A stretch of 64,000 bases of DNA from Cercospora beticola (GCF_033473495.1 NC_088935.1:4092001-4156000), one strand, 5' to 3'. Counted from the first letter of the stretch, positions 1 through 11,670 are shown. Numbers and translations: made by a program. Notes: generated by a model from the letters alone, not told the origin.

Positions 1-728
1 CGCTTGCACGACATGGTCGGCTCCAATGTCCTTGGCCAACGCCAACGCATCTGGATTCCGGTCGATCACTACCAGCGTCGCTCCGCTAATCGCTGCCATA
101 ACTTGGATACCAATATGCCCCAAGCCTCCCGCGCCAATGATGACGCAGAATTCTCCTGGCCGCAAGACTTTGGCCGCTTTGGCGGCGGCATGGTAGGCTG
201 TCAAGCCAGCATCAGCAAGAGCCGCGACATCAGCAGGTTGTAACTTTGGATCGAGTTTAATGACGCTTCGAGCGGTGGTCTTGAGGTACTCGGCGTAGCC
301 TCCATCTACATTGATTCCCGGGAATGTCGAGTTCTCGCAATGTACATCGTCGCCGAAGCGGCAAGCTCTGCAGAGACCGCATGTCACGAGAGGATGAAGG
401 ATCACTGGGTCGCCGACTTCCAGGCCTGTAACGGAGGAGCCTTTGGCGTGAATTCAGCCTGCATTCTCGTGGCCGATGGTGTAGGGGAGCTGGACGCCGG
501 CCTTCTCTTCCCATTGACCTTCGAGAATGTGGATATCGGTTCTGTCGCGCCGTCGACAGTCAGCCGTTGATGGCACTTTGGAAGCAAAGAATGAATTCCG
601 AATACTTGCCTGCAGACACCGGCAGCTCCAATCTTCACAATCACGTCTAGAGGACTCTCAATCTTGGGTTCAGGAGCTTCTTGCATCTCCAAGTTCTGGT
701 GGTATCCCACCACCTTGACGGCCTTCAT
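1..728 (-). pseudogene. zinc-dependent alcohol dehydrogenase (MDR family), 3' end outside window, disrupted by in-frame TGA
   Basis: Medium-chain NAD(P)-dependent alcohol dehydrogenase. The start is the ATG at 728; an in-frame ATG also exists at 749. Exon 1 is 728-610 and exon 2 runs from 541 past the left edge. Visible family features are the catalytic-zinc Cys in GVCRTDIH, the GHENAG His-Glu pair, the four-cysteine structural zinc lobe (CGLCRACRFGDDVHC) and the Rossmann motif GAGGLGHIG followed by an acidic residue in VVIDRN, suggesting NAD. The intron at 542-609 is a GC-AG intron with donor AG|GCAAGT. Directly after GHENAG the minus-strand codon at 456-454 is TGA, where the family usually has Trp (TGG). 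The frame is open on both sides of it, so this is a single nonsense change. It may be a recent pseudogene, an allele or a base-call error. The identity is certain at family level; the substrate is unknown. Confidence 0.8.
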
Positions 729-1471
729 ATCTGCGACTGAATTGATCACTGGCTGATGGGAGACGTGCTGTATGGCCTACACATCTGGGAAGAACGAGCT
801 CGAATGCTTCCTTTTATTATGAGATGAGATCATCGCCAACCATACTTTCTACAGCTTCAGAGCATGCATGGCGCCGAACACCCCTCACCACGGCGACACG
901 GCTCGTTGCGCAACCCCGCCATTGAGCAAGAGTATAGGCGTTTACCAGTGGTCGAGGCCTATAGTCTAAGGCTAAAGAATTGCAAATTCTTGTGCGCCAT
1001 ATCAAGTGCCAGATGGGCTCCTGAGGATCAAAAGCTCGTAGCAATCTCCACATTTTATCGCTCTCGATCTTACCTGATTTGCAACAGCTTCCTGCTGCAA
1101 TAAGCCAAGCACAACAGCCAAACTGTCTATACTGCAGCACATATAATGACAAGTGAAGTCGCAAACAGAGTTGAACTCTGACACAACATGCCTGTTCGCA
1201 TCGGATATTCCGCCGCAAACAACCTCAGACCCTTGGCAAGAGTCAAGTATCACCGAAAGCTACGAAATCAGCCTGATTCTCAAGCGCTTCAATTCGAAAC
1301 TCTCGAGAGTGAAACGCGCGTGCATTTGAGTATGTGATGAACCGGTTCATCCATTGCTGGCCCGCATTGCTGGTAGGTTTTAAGGTGCTGTACAGATGTT
1401 TCGTGAGGCAGATTCAGCATCCTGAAATGGGCAGTACACACTTAGCTGCCTCGTTCCACTTCGTATCGGCG
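729..1471. other. intergenic, no supported gene
   Basis: This is the upstream region of the alcohol dehydrogenase and the 3' flank of RCF1. Open frames on both strands are short, lack protein-family features and overlap each other. I see no RNA gene or repeat. Confidence 0.5.
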
Positions 1472-2139
1472 TCATCTCCTGCCTTGCCACAGTTCCATAG
1501 CAGCGCCAAGGATACTCGTCCTCCGTCTTTCGCTCTCCTCCAAGGCGCTTCTGATACTCCCAAATCCACCTGGGTTTTGCCCGCTGTCACGTCTCTGTTT
1601 CTCCTCTAATAACTTCTTCTCATCTTGCGTGAAGCCTTGCTTCTCCGCTGTCCGCGCCTTCATCAACTTGTCTCGCAATGCCCTCAACTCTTGCTCCTCC
1701 TCATCTCGTGCTTCCAACTCTTTCAGCCATGCCTCATGCCTCTCTTTCTTTTGCTTATCGGCCACGAGCCCATCGAACTCCTTGCGCTTCGCGCGATCTG
1801 ACTCCCAGTACGCACTTCCGCCGACCATGGCGAGGATTGTGAAGCCTTGGGCGTAGATTCTTCGTCGGAACATTCGGTTTGTGCGGTATTTGTCGCCAGA
1901 CTTTATTGATCGTGTCCTGTGCCGGGGATCAGAATCGCAATATTTTGAGCCTTCACTACGGTTGACTGTACTCACGCTTCGTATAATGCCCAGCATGTCA
2001 AAGCACATCCCAATGGAATCAATGGCTCCTCCTTCAGCCTTCGCTTGAACTTGGCCATGCGCGACTCTTCGTAGAATTCATTGTTTTCGTCAAATGATGA
2101 TGGCGGCGGCGCCGTGTTAATGTTGCCGGGTACCGACAT
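1472..2139 (-). CDS. RCF1: respiratory supercomplex factor 1 (HIG1 domain)
   Basis: Inner-mitochondrial-membrane protein of the HIG1 family that helps assemble complex III-IV supercomplexes. Exon 1 is 2139-1976 and exon 2 is 1916-1472, with a 59-nt intron (donor GTGAGT, acceptor CACAG), giving 202 residues. The N-terminal half holds the HIG1 domain: a basic stretch ([18 protein letters not shown]), the first membrane segment ([11 protein letters not shown]), a loop with MFRRRIYAQ, and the second membrane segment ([14 protein letters not shown]). The rest is a long charged helix rich in Lys, Glu and Arg, as usual for fungal Rcf1. The start ATG at 2139 follows a non-coding-looking stretch and gives the expected short hydrophilic N-terminus. 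The gene is divergent from ILV1, with 454 bp between start codons. Confidence 0.9.
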
Positions 2140-2593
2140 GGCTATGGTGGTCGTGTGCTCTGGTTCTAAACTCGTCCTTCGTTCGATGATGCAACAGTTC
2201 TCCAGTGTTCGTGCTCTCTGTGCTCGACGCAACACGGGTCCGACACTGTCGTGAAGGAGTGGGATGAGGGTACGCCCAGCCTCTGCGCTGCTTCTTGTAA
2301 GTCGTGAATGAGGCAATGCCGTATTGTCAAGAGCAGTTCGTGGTATCGAAGCACTCCCGAACAGCTTCCGCAGCAGCAGAGTTGATGATGCTTCTGTGCA
2401 TGATTTGGAACTAGGATGGCGCTAGCAGGGATTGCTGCAGCGGGAGTTCCCGCTTCGCCAATGCTCACCGTCGCGCCTGGGCATCAAGAATATGAGTCCA
2501 CCGCCCTACGAGTGACAACACCACTTCGAACAGACCGAAACTCGCTTTCAAGCGTCTTGTTTCCAGATAGTTTAGAGACCTGTCGCTGCGGAC
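2140..2593. promoter_or_regulatory. shared upstream region of RCF1 (minus) and ILV1 (plus)
   Basis: This 454-bp segment separates two divergent start codons and must hold both promoters and 5' leaders. I see no clear TATA box or conserved operator. The assignment rests on position only. Confidence 0.45.
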
Positions 2594-4430
2594 ATGGAAG
2601 ACGCGAACGGGCTGGCCAACGGCGCCAATGGCACTCATACTCCTGACGAGCCTCAGACTCCAACAACTCCTCCCAGACCTAAGCACACAACGTTAGCATT
2701 GACAGAATACACTGCCGCTGCATCACCAATCTCTACGACACCCAGAGATCGAGCCCGAGCTATCCTGCCTGAGCATCTACTTTTGCCAAATGGCCATCCA
2801 GATGTGAGTAATCTTCATCGATGTGAATCACTGCGTTCTCATCTACCAGGGGGGCCTGAGGGAATAGAGGCTTGATGCAGTGCTAACGTCAATATAGTAT
2901 ATCCGCCTCATCACAACCGCCAAGGTCTACGATGTCGTTGAACAGACTCCACTCACACACGCTGTCAACATCAGCAATCGACTAGAAACGACCGTTCTTC
3001 TCAAGCGAGAAGACTTGCTCCCAGTCTTCTCTTTCAAGCTGCGAGGCGCCTACAATAAAATGGCACATCTCACCAAAGAAGAGAGATGGAAGGGTGTCAT
3101 TGCGTGTTCAGCAGGTAACCACGCTCAAGGCGTCGCTTTTTCGGCTCGAAAGCTCAAAATTCCTGCCACGATTACCATGCCTCTGGGTACACCTGCGATC
3201 AAGCATTCCAATGTCTCACGGCTCGGTGGTAATGTGGTCTTGCACGGTGCCGATTTTGATGAGGCCAAAGCAGAATGCAATCGCAGAGCAGTAGCCAATG
3301 GACTAACTAACATTCCACCTTTTGATGACCCATATGTCATTGCTGGGCAAGGTACCATCGGTGCTGAGATCTTGCGGCAGGCAGACCTGGATAAGCTGGA
3401 AGCCATTTTCTGCTGCGTGGGTGGTGGCGGTCTGGTCGCTGGCATTGGCACTTACATTAAGCGCTTTGCACCTCATGTGAAGATCATTGGTGTCGAGACA
3501 TATGACGCCAATGCTCTTGTACAGTCACTAAAATTGGGCAAACGGGTCACGCTCAAGGAGGTGGGTTTGTTCGCCGACGGCGCTGCAGTGAAGCTAGTGG
3601 GTGAGGAGACTTTCCGCTTGTGCCAGGAAGTGGTCGACGAGGTTATCCAGGTCGACACTGATGACATTTGTGCCGCCATCAAGGATGTTTTCGAGGACAC
3701 CCGATCTATTCTGGAACCAGCAGGAGCACTTTCCCTTGCGGGCTTGAAGAAGTACGTAAGGAGCAATCCTTCTCAAGATACCAGAAGGCAGCTTGTTGCC
3801 ATTGCTAGCGGGGCCAACATGAACTTCGATCGCTTGCGCTTTGTCGCTGAACGTGCGGCCATTGGTGAGCGCAAAGAGGCGCTTCTTGCTGTGACTATCC
3901 CAGAGCGTCCGGGTGCATTCGCTGGACTTGTCGAGGAGGTTAACCCAATGGTCGTTACCGAATTCTGCTACCGATATGCTACAGATGCCTCGGCCGACGT
4001 CTTGATCGGTATCCAAGTCAACGCAGCAACCCGCACGAAAGACGTGCAAGATTTGATCTCCCGGCTTGAGAAGAAGGACATGGTAGCTCGAGACATCAGC
4101 GCCGACGAGCTGGCCAAGTCACATATCCGGTACCTTGTGGGAGGGCGGAGCAATGCGGACAACGAGCGCCTCTTCGCGTTCGAGTTCCCTGAACGTGGTG
4201 GCGCTCTGTACAAGTTCCTCACTTTACTGCAGCCACAGTTCAATATCTCCTTGTTCCACTACAGGAACTACGGAGGCGACGTCGCTAAGATCTTGGCCGC
4301 CATCCAGTGTCCGCCAGGCGAAGAGGAAGGACTCACGAAGTTCCTCAATGATCTGGGTTATGGATACACGGAGGAGACCAAGAATGAGACGTATCAGATG
4401 TTCATGAGGAACAAGCAGGTAGCGTCGTAA
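2594..4430 (+). CDS. ILV1: threonine deaminase (threonine ammonia-lyase)
   Basis: PLP enzyme that converts threonine to 2-oxobutanoate, the first committed step of isoleucine synthesis, normally mitochondrial. Exon 1 is 2594-2803 and exon 2 is 2898-4430; the 94-nt intron has donor GTGAGT and branch TGCTAAC. The protein has 580 residues. The first 60 or so residues are low in family signal. The PLP lysine lies in [10 protein letters not shown] (about residue 116) and the phosphate-binding tetraglycine in [10 protein letters not shown] (about 245). The C-terminal third carries two ACT-like regulatory repeats, seen as [11 protein letters not shown] and [11 protein letters not shown], the usual site of isoleucine feedback inhibition in the family. 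A TAG lies in frame seven codons upstream of the ATG, so the start is well bounded. No strong mitochondrial presequence is obvious at this N-terminus. Confidence 0.93.
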
Positions 4431-4777
4431 GCCCACAATCCATGATTTAGGCATCTGCTGGTCACCTTCGAGCAGCCACTGGCCTACAAGCGGTTTGTTC
4501 TTGTGGCATCTTTGCTCCTCGGTCGGCAGGACGAAGCGCACGAGCGCACTTGATGCCCCTCAGTTGCTGCAGCTGAACGCACGGATCACTTCTGGCTGTT
4601 GAAGTCGGTCGCGAACTACGCGCGCCTGCATTATTTCTTCGCGCCTGCCTCACGCTATCGCACCTACCTTGGACGTTTTCTTCTGGAAGGCGCACCCACC
4701 TTTTCTCTCAGGCAGACACGTACCTCGACGCAGCTCGTCTGATTTTGTTCAACCACCGACCCTCGCCTTCACCCACA
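4431..4777. other. intergenic between ILV1 and the RBR gene
   Basis: ILV1 3' flank and upstream region of the tandem RBR gene. The last 100 bases are pyrimidine-rich, as often seen before fungal start codons. Nothing else stands out. Confidence 0.4.
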
Positions 4778-5924
4778 ATGGCAGACCCTTCAGTCGGTCC
4801 CCTGGTGCTGGACTGGGCACACGAGCTTGATATCGTGGACAATGACACCGCCAACCTGCTGATCAACATTTATTTGGAAGACATTGCAGCGCTCAAGACT
4901 GCAGCAGGTGCTCAAATCAGCGATGCTACCGTGGCACAGTAAGCAGCCAAACCACATTTCGCAAGACATCACATTGATAGCACACAGGGAACTCTTTGGC
5001 GTGACCCTTCTACAGTATCGCGCAGATCGTGCCGCTCGAGCTCCGCCGCCGCCCCCACCGCCCCCACCAGTCGTCCGCGAGCAATGTAACGCTTCAGTCG
5101 ATGAGTTGGTTCGGGCGCCCTGCGGTCACCACTACTGCGCGGAAGACGTGCAGCAGGTGTTCAGCCTTGCGCTCCAGAATGAAGCATTCTACCCTCCCCG
5201 TTGCTGTCGCCAACCTCTGGACTTCGAAGCCACGCGAGCATTGCTCGGCCAAGATTTGGCAGCCCGGTTCGAGGGAAAGCGCGAGGAGCTGGACGACAAG
5301 GCTAGACTATACTGCCATGATGGGTCTTGCTCAGCATACATACCAGCTATCAACAGAGCCTATACTGTTGCGCTGTGCCGTACCTGCAACGAGTTCACGT
5401 GCGTATCTTGCAAGAATCGCATGCATCCTGGTCGAGCTTGTCCACCAGATCCAGACAAACAAGCCATTTTGGACATTGCAAGACAGGAAGGCTGGCAAAA
5501 GTGCAATGGCTGCGGAAACATGGTGGAACTACGCACTGGCTGCAACCATATGACGTTCGTGTGCAGCTCGCAATTTCTAGAGACCTGAACTAACTCACTT
5601 GGCAGTTGCCGTTGCAAAGCTGAGTTCTGCTACGTGTGCGGCGAGACGTGGAAGAATTGCAGGTGCCCTCTCTACGACGAGACTCGTCTGCTTGAACAAG
5701 CTCAACGAGTTGCAGAACGCCAGCAACAGGGCGGCGATGCTGCTGCCGTGAACGCCGTTGCAGACCATTTGCGGGAGCACCACGAATGCGAACATCCCTC
5801 TTACCAACGCGTGCATGAACCGTGGCTTGTGTGCGAGGACTGTGGCGACGAGCTACCATACTTCATTTACAGGTGCAGGCAATGTCTATTGCAGCAGTGC
5901 GCCCGCTGTCGCTTCCATCGCTAG
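4778..5924 (+). CDS. RBR-type (RING-IBR-RING) E3 ubiquitin ligase-like protein
   Basis: Three exons, 4778-4938, 4988-5554 and 5606-5924, give 348 residues. The introns are 49 and 51 nt, and the second has the weak donor GTTCGT but a good GAACTAAC branch. A run of nine prolines near residue 75 precedes an atypical first RING (CNAS ... APCGHHYC ... RCC). Next come an IBR module with spaced cysteines (YCHDGSC, LCRTC, CVSCKNRMHPG) and a second RING (CNGCG ... TGCNHMTCRCKAEFCYVCG). Cys239 in TGCNHM matches the position of the ubiquitin-thioester cysteine of RBR ligases. The C-terminus adds another Cys-rich patch (CEDCGDE, CRQC, CARC). Known RBR ligases pass ubiquitin via that cysteine; substrate and pathway are not predictable here. 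It lies tandem to ILV1 and converges on the GMC gene. Confidence 0.85.
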
Positions 5925-6152
5925 ATGACGCCGAAGGCCAAGGCGGGATTGTTCAGCCAGGGAAGTGTGGATCCTACATGCGAGGATGGCAGCGCATCAA
6001 AGATGTCACAGACTGAGCCAAGGGCTGTATTGTCCATGCTGAGCCAGCAAATTCGCAAATGGAGGAAATATGACTTATGCTCGTATCTCAATACATCACG
6101 TCTGCGCAAGAACAAACCACCACTCATCACAACTGATCTCAGGCACTATCTC

Positions 6153-8323
6153 CTAGTCTTCGTTGAGAATATGGGACGAGATCTTCTCCGCTAACGCGTA
6201 GATCCAGCTCTGGGGATGACCAGGCGGCAGCAAAGGCGCGGCAGAAGCGTCCACGACACGAAGGCCCGTGACACCAAAGACTCGGGCTCTGTTATCCACA
6301 ACTGCCATAGGGTCAGAAGCCACGCCCATTTTGCAAGTACACGCAGCATGCCAGACTGTCAAGAGCGTTGAGCGAATTGTAGCCAGGATGCTGTAATTGG
6401 AACGGCCGAGTTAGCCATTCGATATCTGATTGGTATTGTTCTTGTAGCATGTGTGGCAACTTACTCTGCATCAGACTGTACTCTCGGACCCGGAAAGTAC
6501 TCAACCGGATCAGCAAGGACCGGCTTCATGAAATTTGAGGCGAAAGCAGCTCGGTTGCGTTTGTAGGCTGCAAGAGCGACTTCCTGATCGGTTCGCGAGG
6601 TGAGCCAAGCGGGATCGATGACCGGCAGATCATCTGTGTTGGACGAAGAGATTGTTACCGTGCCGCGGGAGAGGGGCGCGACAAGAGCAGTAAGAATTGA
6701 GGCATATTGGAATCCGTCCTTGGGTTGAGTACTTGGCAGATCCGAGAACTCGCCGACGTAGCTGGGGGAAATGAAAATGTAAGTGACGTGCTCATGCTTC
6801 TGTGAGATAAATGAGTTGTTGAGCTTACCCAGGCGCGGACAGGTATTCGATCTCTGGCCAATCCGCGGAAAATCGAGAAAGTTCTGCTCTTGCGGTGGCA
6901 CTGAAGCCATTCTTGAGTGCCGCTGGTGTCTTCTCCCAGCCTAGGAAGTCGCAAACTGGATTTGTCAACACACCGGTCTTCTGGCTCTCGTACTCGGCAA
7001 ATTTGGCAGCGAGGAAGAAGGGGTCATTGCTACGAAGGAATTGTCAGAACGTTGTCAGCCTGTTTGAGGAAGCATGCCTTTGGACTTACACAACTCGCGT
7101 CAGAGTTTCTACCTTGACTCTATATGATGGCCCGAAGAAGATGTGGTCCCACATATTCTGTCCGACTCCAGCGAGGTCCTGGATGACTGGGATGTTGAAT
7201 CTGCGGAGAGTACTGGCAGGACCGATGCCCGACACCATCAAGAGTTGAGGTGACTGGAAGGCTCCAGCGCTCAAGATGACCTCTTTGCGGGCTCTGATTG
7301 TGTACGGTATGAATCCACCTGATGTGACCCTCACTCCGGTCGCGCGCTTGTTCTCGAACAGAATCTTCTTGGCCTTGGTCAGCGTGAAGACGCGAAGGTT
7401 AGGTCTCCTAGCAGCCGCGTCAAGGAAGGAAGTTTGAGAGGATTCTCGCTTCTGGTCGGAGGGATTGATGGTGCTGCTGCAATATTGGGCGCCGAACAGG
7501 TTTCCCGAATTGAAGCCTTCATCGTTGGTCGGCACCCCGATCTCGTTGAGAGAACCTTGTATCCAGCTGGAGAAGGGCCCGGCATAGTTCGCGTACGAGA
7601 CATCCAGAGGCCCGCCATTTGCGCTGAAGGCTGAGGCGTCGAAGCCAGTGGTGGCATTTGAAGCACGAGTTGGGCCAGGAGGGGAGAATCTCACGCTCTT
7701 CTGGAAGAATGGTAGCCACTGTCAGATGTCAGCACGTAATGCGACATCGCTGTCCTGTTCGAATGCACTGACGTTCGAAAAGGTATAGCTATCATCATCA
7801 ACGGCATCTGCCCACTGTTGCAGAGAACCCACAGTTGGTCTCTGATAGATCATAAAGTTCCGCGCAGAGCTTCCTCCCAAGCATTTGCCACGAGCATAGA
7901 GCACTCGCCGACCGTTCGCTCCTGCTTGTGGTTGTGTTACGATCTTCCAATCGACCAGCGGCTGTGCCTTGCTGGGATCTGCGCCAACGAAGAAGGTGTC
8001 GCCTGCAGGTGTGCTGCTCAACAATGGGTTGGAGACTTGGTAGTAAGAGCCAGCCTCGATTACTGCGACAGATACGGCCGGATCTTCTGACAATCTGTTT
8101 GCCATGACAAGACCTTTGTCGAAGTCAGTGGGAGTTCTTGGATTGCTAGCACTCGATGATGTCCCAGACCTGCTGTTCCGCCGCCCACGATGACATAGTC
8201 AAAAGTTGTGAGTTGCCTCTTCTCGTGCTCATTCTGGGCTTCTGAATCTGCCAGTGGAGAAGCTGCTATGCTTTGAGCCGACAGAAGGAGCAGCCATCCG
8301 GCCAAAGCAGTTGTAGACCGCAT
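6153..8323 (-). CDS. secreted GMC-family FAD oxidoreductase
   Basis: Glucose-methanol-choline family flavoprotein. Six exons: 8323-8170, 8113-7773, 7718-7090, 7029-6829, 6761-6465 and 6390-6153, giving 619 residues with frame closing at every junction. Residues 1-21 form a signal peptide, so the enzyme is probably secreted or vacuolar. The FAD-binding motif VIVGGGTAGL is at about 43-52, followed by VIEAG and the family signature around GGSSARNFM. The C-terminal active-site histidines are visible as VWHAACTCKMG (His555) and PPGHPQS (His599). The first intron has the weak donor GTCTGG; the others are standard. The family includes aryl-alcohol and glucose oxidases, choline dehydrogenases and versicolorin-B- or patulin-type synthases, and the sequence does not tell me which. 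It lies tandem downstream of the GH1 gene. Confidence 0.88.
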
Positions 8324-8376
8324 CCTCAGCTGGCCAAGAGCGTTCAGAACAATCCCAGAAGTGGCAGCAGATCTGG

Positions 8377-8385
8377 CTTAAATAT
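8377..8385 (-). promoter_or_regulatory. TATA-like element upstream of the GMC gene
   Basis: The minus strand reads ATATTTAAG about 55 nt before the start codon at 8323, a plausible TATA position for a short 5' leader. Confidence 0.35.
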
Positions 8386-9283
8386 CTCTCGAACTTAACG
8401 CACCAGCACAGAGAGTCCACGCCCGTGTTCTGACGACTGGTATGCATACAAAAGGCCTAGAAAAGCAACTCTTGCACCGAACGAAACGATATTCCTGCCG
8501 GATGTAAGTCAAAATCCATGCTATAATAGCGCAAGTATGAATGTTCAAGATAAGGTTCGGCTCAACTTGCTGATCCGGTCTTCTTCACGGGGCGGCAGTT
8601 TGACTCTAGTTAACTAGTGCGGTTCCAAGGTTTCTTCTATGCGCCACATCGCCCAGAACTGTTACAAGGCAGTTGTTAAAGTTGATACCATTCCTGATCA
8701 AGACACCACAAGTGTGATCCGGTAGACAGGAGTGCAGCCCGGTGATGTTTGAAGGCGAGCCTACGAGTAATATCGTAGAACACTCTCCGAGCACTTCTCT
8801 TTTTGCTGGACTTGGATGCGGATTGGCACGAAGGAGTGTCAATTCGAACTTTGAAGCTAGGCCAATGGCATGCACGCACAGAACCCGAACATCTCCAGAC
8901 TCCACTACCACATGTTATGTCAGTTGTGATGGCCTCTTCACGCTAATATCATGAGGTCTGGCTTAGTAACTTCTAGTTTGAGGTGGCTTTGGTAGGACCG
9001 CTGATCATCTGCAGTAGTGGTGGTAGTAACGTGTAGGGCTTCGCTCGTACTCGTAGCAGTAGGGTTCACGATGGCCTCCGCGGACTGGAATGCATCATGC
9101 ATGGCGAATAACTCTTGGATCCTCCTGGATCGGGCCGACTCTCTTCTTTCCTCCAAATCGGATGTCGAAGGTCGAAGGCCCGCAACTATTGACCTCATAC
9201 ACAATCGCTCGTGAGATGTTGCCCAGACCATGCAACGCGGCTACTCCTACAGATTGTCGAACTTTCCTCCCCACTTCCCACAA
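8386..9283. other. intergenic between GH1 (3' end) and GMC (5' end)
   Basis: About 0.9 kb containing the rest of the GMC upstream region and the GH1 3' flank. Frames on both strands are short and featureless. No repeat or RNA gene is seen. Confidence 0.45.
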
Positions 9284-11288
9284 TCATTGCTCCACATACT
9301 GATGGAAGAAATCCACGTAATCGAAAATGCTCCGCTTGAAGCTCCTTGTGAACTCCCTGTTCGTACGGTTGACGTGCTGCAACCCATACTGCTGGTCATA
9401 GCTTCCAAACTCGTTGTTGTCCAAGAAAGACCAAGCCAGTGCCCCAACGACATTGACATTATCCTCGTAGATGGATTTGAGCGTCTCGCGCAAGAAAGCG
9501 TAGTAGTAAAGCGTTCTTTCAAGATCATAAAGCTGTGCGACAACAGTCTTCGAACTTTCCATGAACGGGTTGAACCCAAATTCGGCGATGAGAATTCCTG
9601 AAGGCTTGAATGTATTCCAAATGTAGCCCAGTTGCTGACGGACATACTGAGGCGCGATGTATGCATAGCTGTGTCTGGTCAGCTAAGGCGGAAAAGGATG
9701 AAGTTGGGCGCAACATACGCATAGCTGCCTTGGCCATTCAGCCAGCCATCAGTCTGAACATTAGTATTGACGACGCAGTTCGGCCAAAGTGGGTCACTTG
9801 GATTCTTTGCGCAAGCGTCGATGCCTCCTGGAGGCGCAGTCGCAAAGCCAGCAGTATAGGGATCGAATGACCAGAAGTCAGCTGTACCATTAAAATACGA
9901 GAGTTCGTCTGCTGTCAATGCTGTCAGGTTGAGACCCGACGTGTTCAGCACCTCTTCCGGTAATTGCTGGCCGAGAAAGATGGGATTACCAAGGATCCCG
10001 AGAATGAAATCTTGGTATCTTAATGCTGCACGAATGTCATCGTTGTTTTCATTGTCGAGTGGAACTGCCAGATTGTTGGCAAACTTGATAGTGACAAGAC
10101 CTGTGCCCTTTAGCTCTTCCTTGTACCAGTGATAGACTGATGCGTGCGCATGCAAGATGTTTGGAACAGCCGAGAAGGTCGTTTGACCGGGATATGCGAT
10201 ATTTGGTTCGTTCAACGTGACCCAATGAGAAACACGATCCTGTAAGTCACATTAGTATGTAGGGAATATGCCAGTGACAGCACACTCACACTATAGCGGG
10301 TCATGACTTCTTTGGCATAGTACAAGAACGATTCTGCGAACTCTGTGGTGTTGTCTAGAACGAGTGATCAGTCCATGTTGATCGAGTTGGTTTTGGCCCA
10401 CTCACAAGAATGAAGAAGTGGTGGATCGGCATGCGAGAGCGTTACAATTGGTCGTACTCCGTACTCAATGCAGGTATTGATCAAATCAGCGTAATGCTCC
10501 AGCGCTGCAGTATTGATCGGGCTACCAGCAATGCCGAACGGCACGACGCGGGTCCAAGAGATACTAAACGAATAATTCGGCACACCAATCGCTGCGAGAC
10601 GGGCGATGTCCTGCTTGTAGAGGTAGTAATTCATGTCAGAAACCACTGCGTTTACTGTATCCTCAGGGCCACCAAGAGCACCAATTTGATCCAGGGTACT
10701 AGGCCCACGACCTTCCTCGAATGCAGCGCCTTCGATCTGCCACGCGCTTCCAGCAACGCCCCATAAGAAGTCCTTCGGAAATTTGTAGCAATCTAGGCAA
10801 GCATCTGCCTGCTGCGGGCAAGGAGTGTACAATGTTGGTGGGAATACAAGCTCGCTGCTAGCAACGGGTGTTGGAGTCACGGTGGTCGTGAATGGTACAG
10901 TCGAATTGTAGCTCAGTGTCGACCACAATCTAGCGTAAGCACCCTGGCCGTACTGCCCATCCTGGAGACCAGTGGCGTTTCTATCAAGGGAATAGCTTGT
11001 GTAGGTCTGGCCGGTTGGAAGTAGGGAGGAAACTTGACTGAAAGGTGGTGCGTAGGTTGTGGTCAACACCAGCGGAGAGGGAACAGCCGTTGCATAACGT
11101 GTGGTGGTAAGCGCTGTATATGTGAAGCTGCTGTACGAGGCCGTTCGAGTTGCCGAGCAGGTCTTCAGGTGCGATGTTGTTGGTAAGCCAATGGTCGTTG
11201 TTGAGCATCGAGAGGTATTGCCATGCTGGGCTGGGATGGCTAAAGCCACTGTTGCCAGTGAAGCAATGGTCAGTAGTGAGATAGCCAT
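9284..11288 (-). CDS. secreted glycoside hydrolase family 1 (beta-glucosidase-like)
   Basis: Four exons, 11288-10406, 10354-10290, 10239-9719 and 9668-9284, encode 617 residues; the introns are 50-51 nt. A signal peptide (about 1-17) is followed by roughly 150 Ser/Thr-rich residues and then the GH1 barrel, starting at FPKDFLWGVAGSAWQIEGA. The acid/base Glu is in TLNEP (Glu327). The nucleophile strand reads ILIAEFGF (Glu519) where classical GH1 enzymes have TENG, so the Glu is kept but its surroundings differ. Other GH1 hallmarks (FSISWTRVVPFG, WSFLDNNEF) are present. The role is probably hydrolysis of a beta-linked glycoside outside the cell or in the wall; the substrate is not predictable. 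The gene ends the left flank of the transposon island. Confidence 0.87.
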
Positions 11289-11343
11289 GGTGATAAATGA
11301 AAAATGTCGTATTGAAAGGGAACATGCTATGGCTTATGCAGGA

Positions 11344-11355
11344 CCTCTTATACTC
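11344..11355 (-). promoter_or_regulatory. TATA box-like element upstream of the GH1 gene
   Basis: The minus strand reads GAGTATAAGAGG about 60 nt before the ATG at 11288. This is a good TATA-box match at a typical fungal distance. The island boundary lies only about 220 bp further upstream. Confidence 0.45.
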
Positions 11356-11572
11356 CTACAAGAGCCGTCAGAACGCGCCGTATTTGGCGCTACAGCACGC
11401 CTGACATGTCAAACAAATGCCGTCTTTGGTCTTGTTGCTGCAAGCAGTGTGACATTGGCGAATACGATGACATCGATACTGCCGTGCCCCAGACTAGTGC
11501 AGGAACTGCGGAGGGGAAGTCTTGTTGAAGCTTAGGCGAGGTTAGTTGTGTCCGACATTGTCCGACAGGGAG

Positions 11573-11613
11573 TTGCTATTAAGCCTCTGAGTGTTTACTA
11601 TTAAGCCTCTGAG
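11573..11613 (+). repeat. left 41-bp terminal inverted repeat of the transposon island
   Basis: It consists of TTGC, then two direct copies of TATTAAGCCTCTGAG separated by the 7-bp spacer TGTTTAC. It is a perfect inverted match of 20451-20491. Together they bracket the whole island and look like the ends of a DNA transposon into which the retroelements inserted. No convincing target duplication lies outside, although TA within the repeat could be one for a Tc1/mariner-type element. Confidence 0.7.
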
Positions 11614-11665
11614 CCTGCGAAGTCCTATTGCACACCTCCACGCGGTCGCAGGTGGAAACAGATAG

Positions 11666-11670
11666 CTTCG
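11666..11670 (+). repeat. target-site duplication CTTCG (left copy)
   Basis: CTTCG immediately precedes the left LTR and recurs at 18469-18473 after the right LTR. Five bases is the usual duplication length for Ty3/gypsy integrases. Confidence 0.85.
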
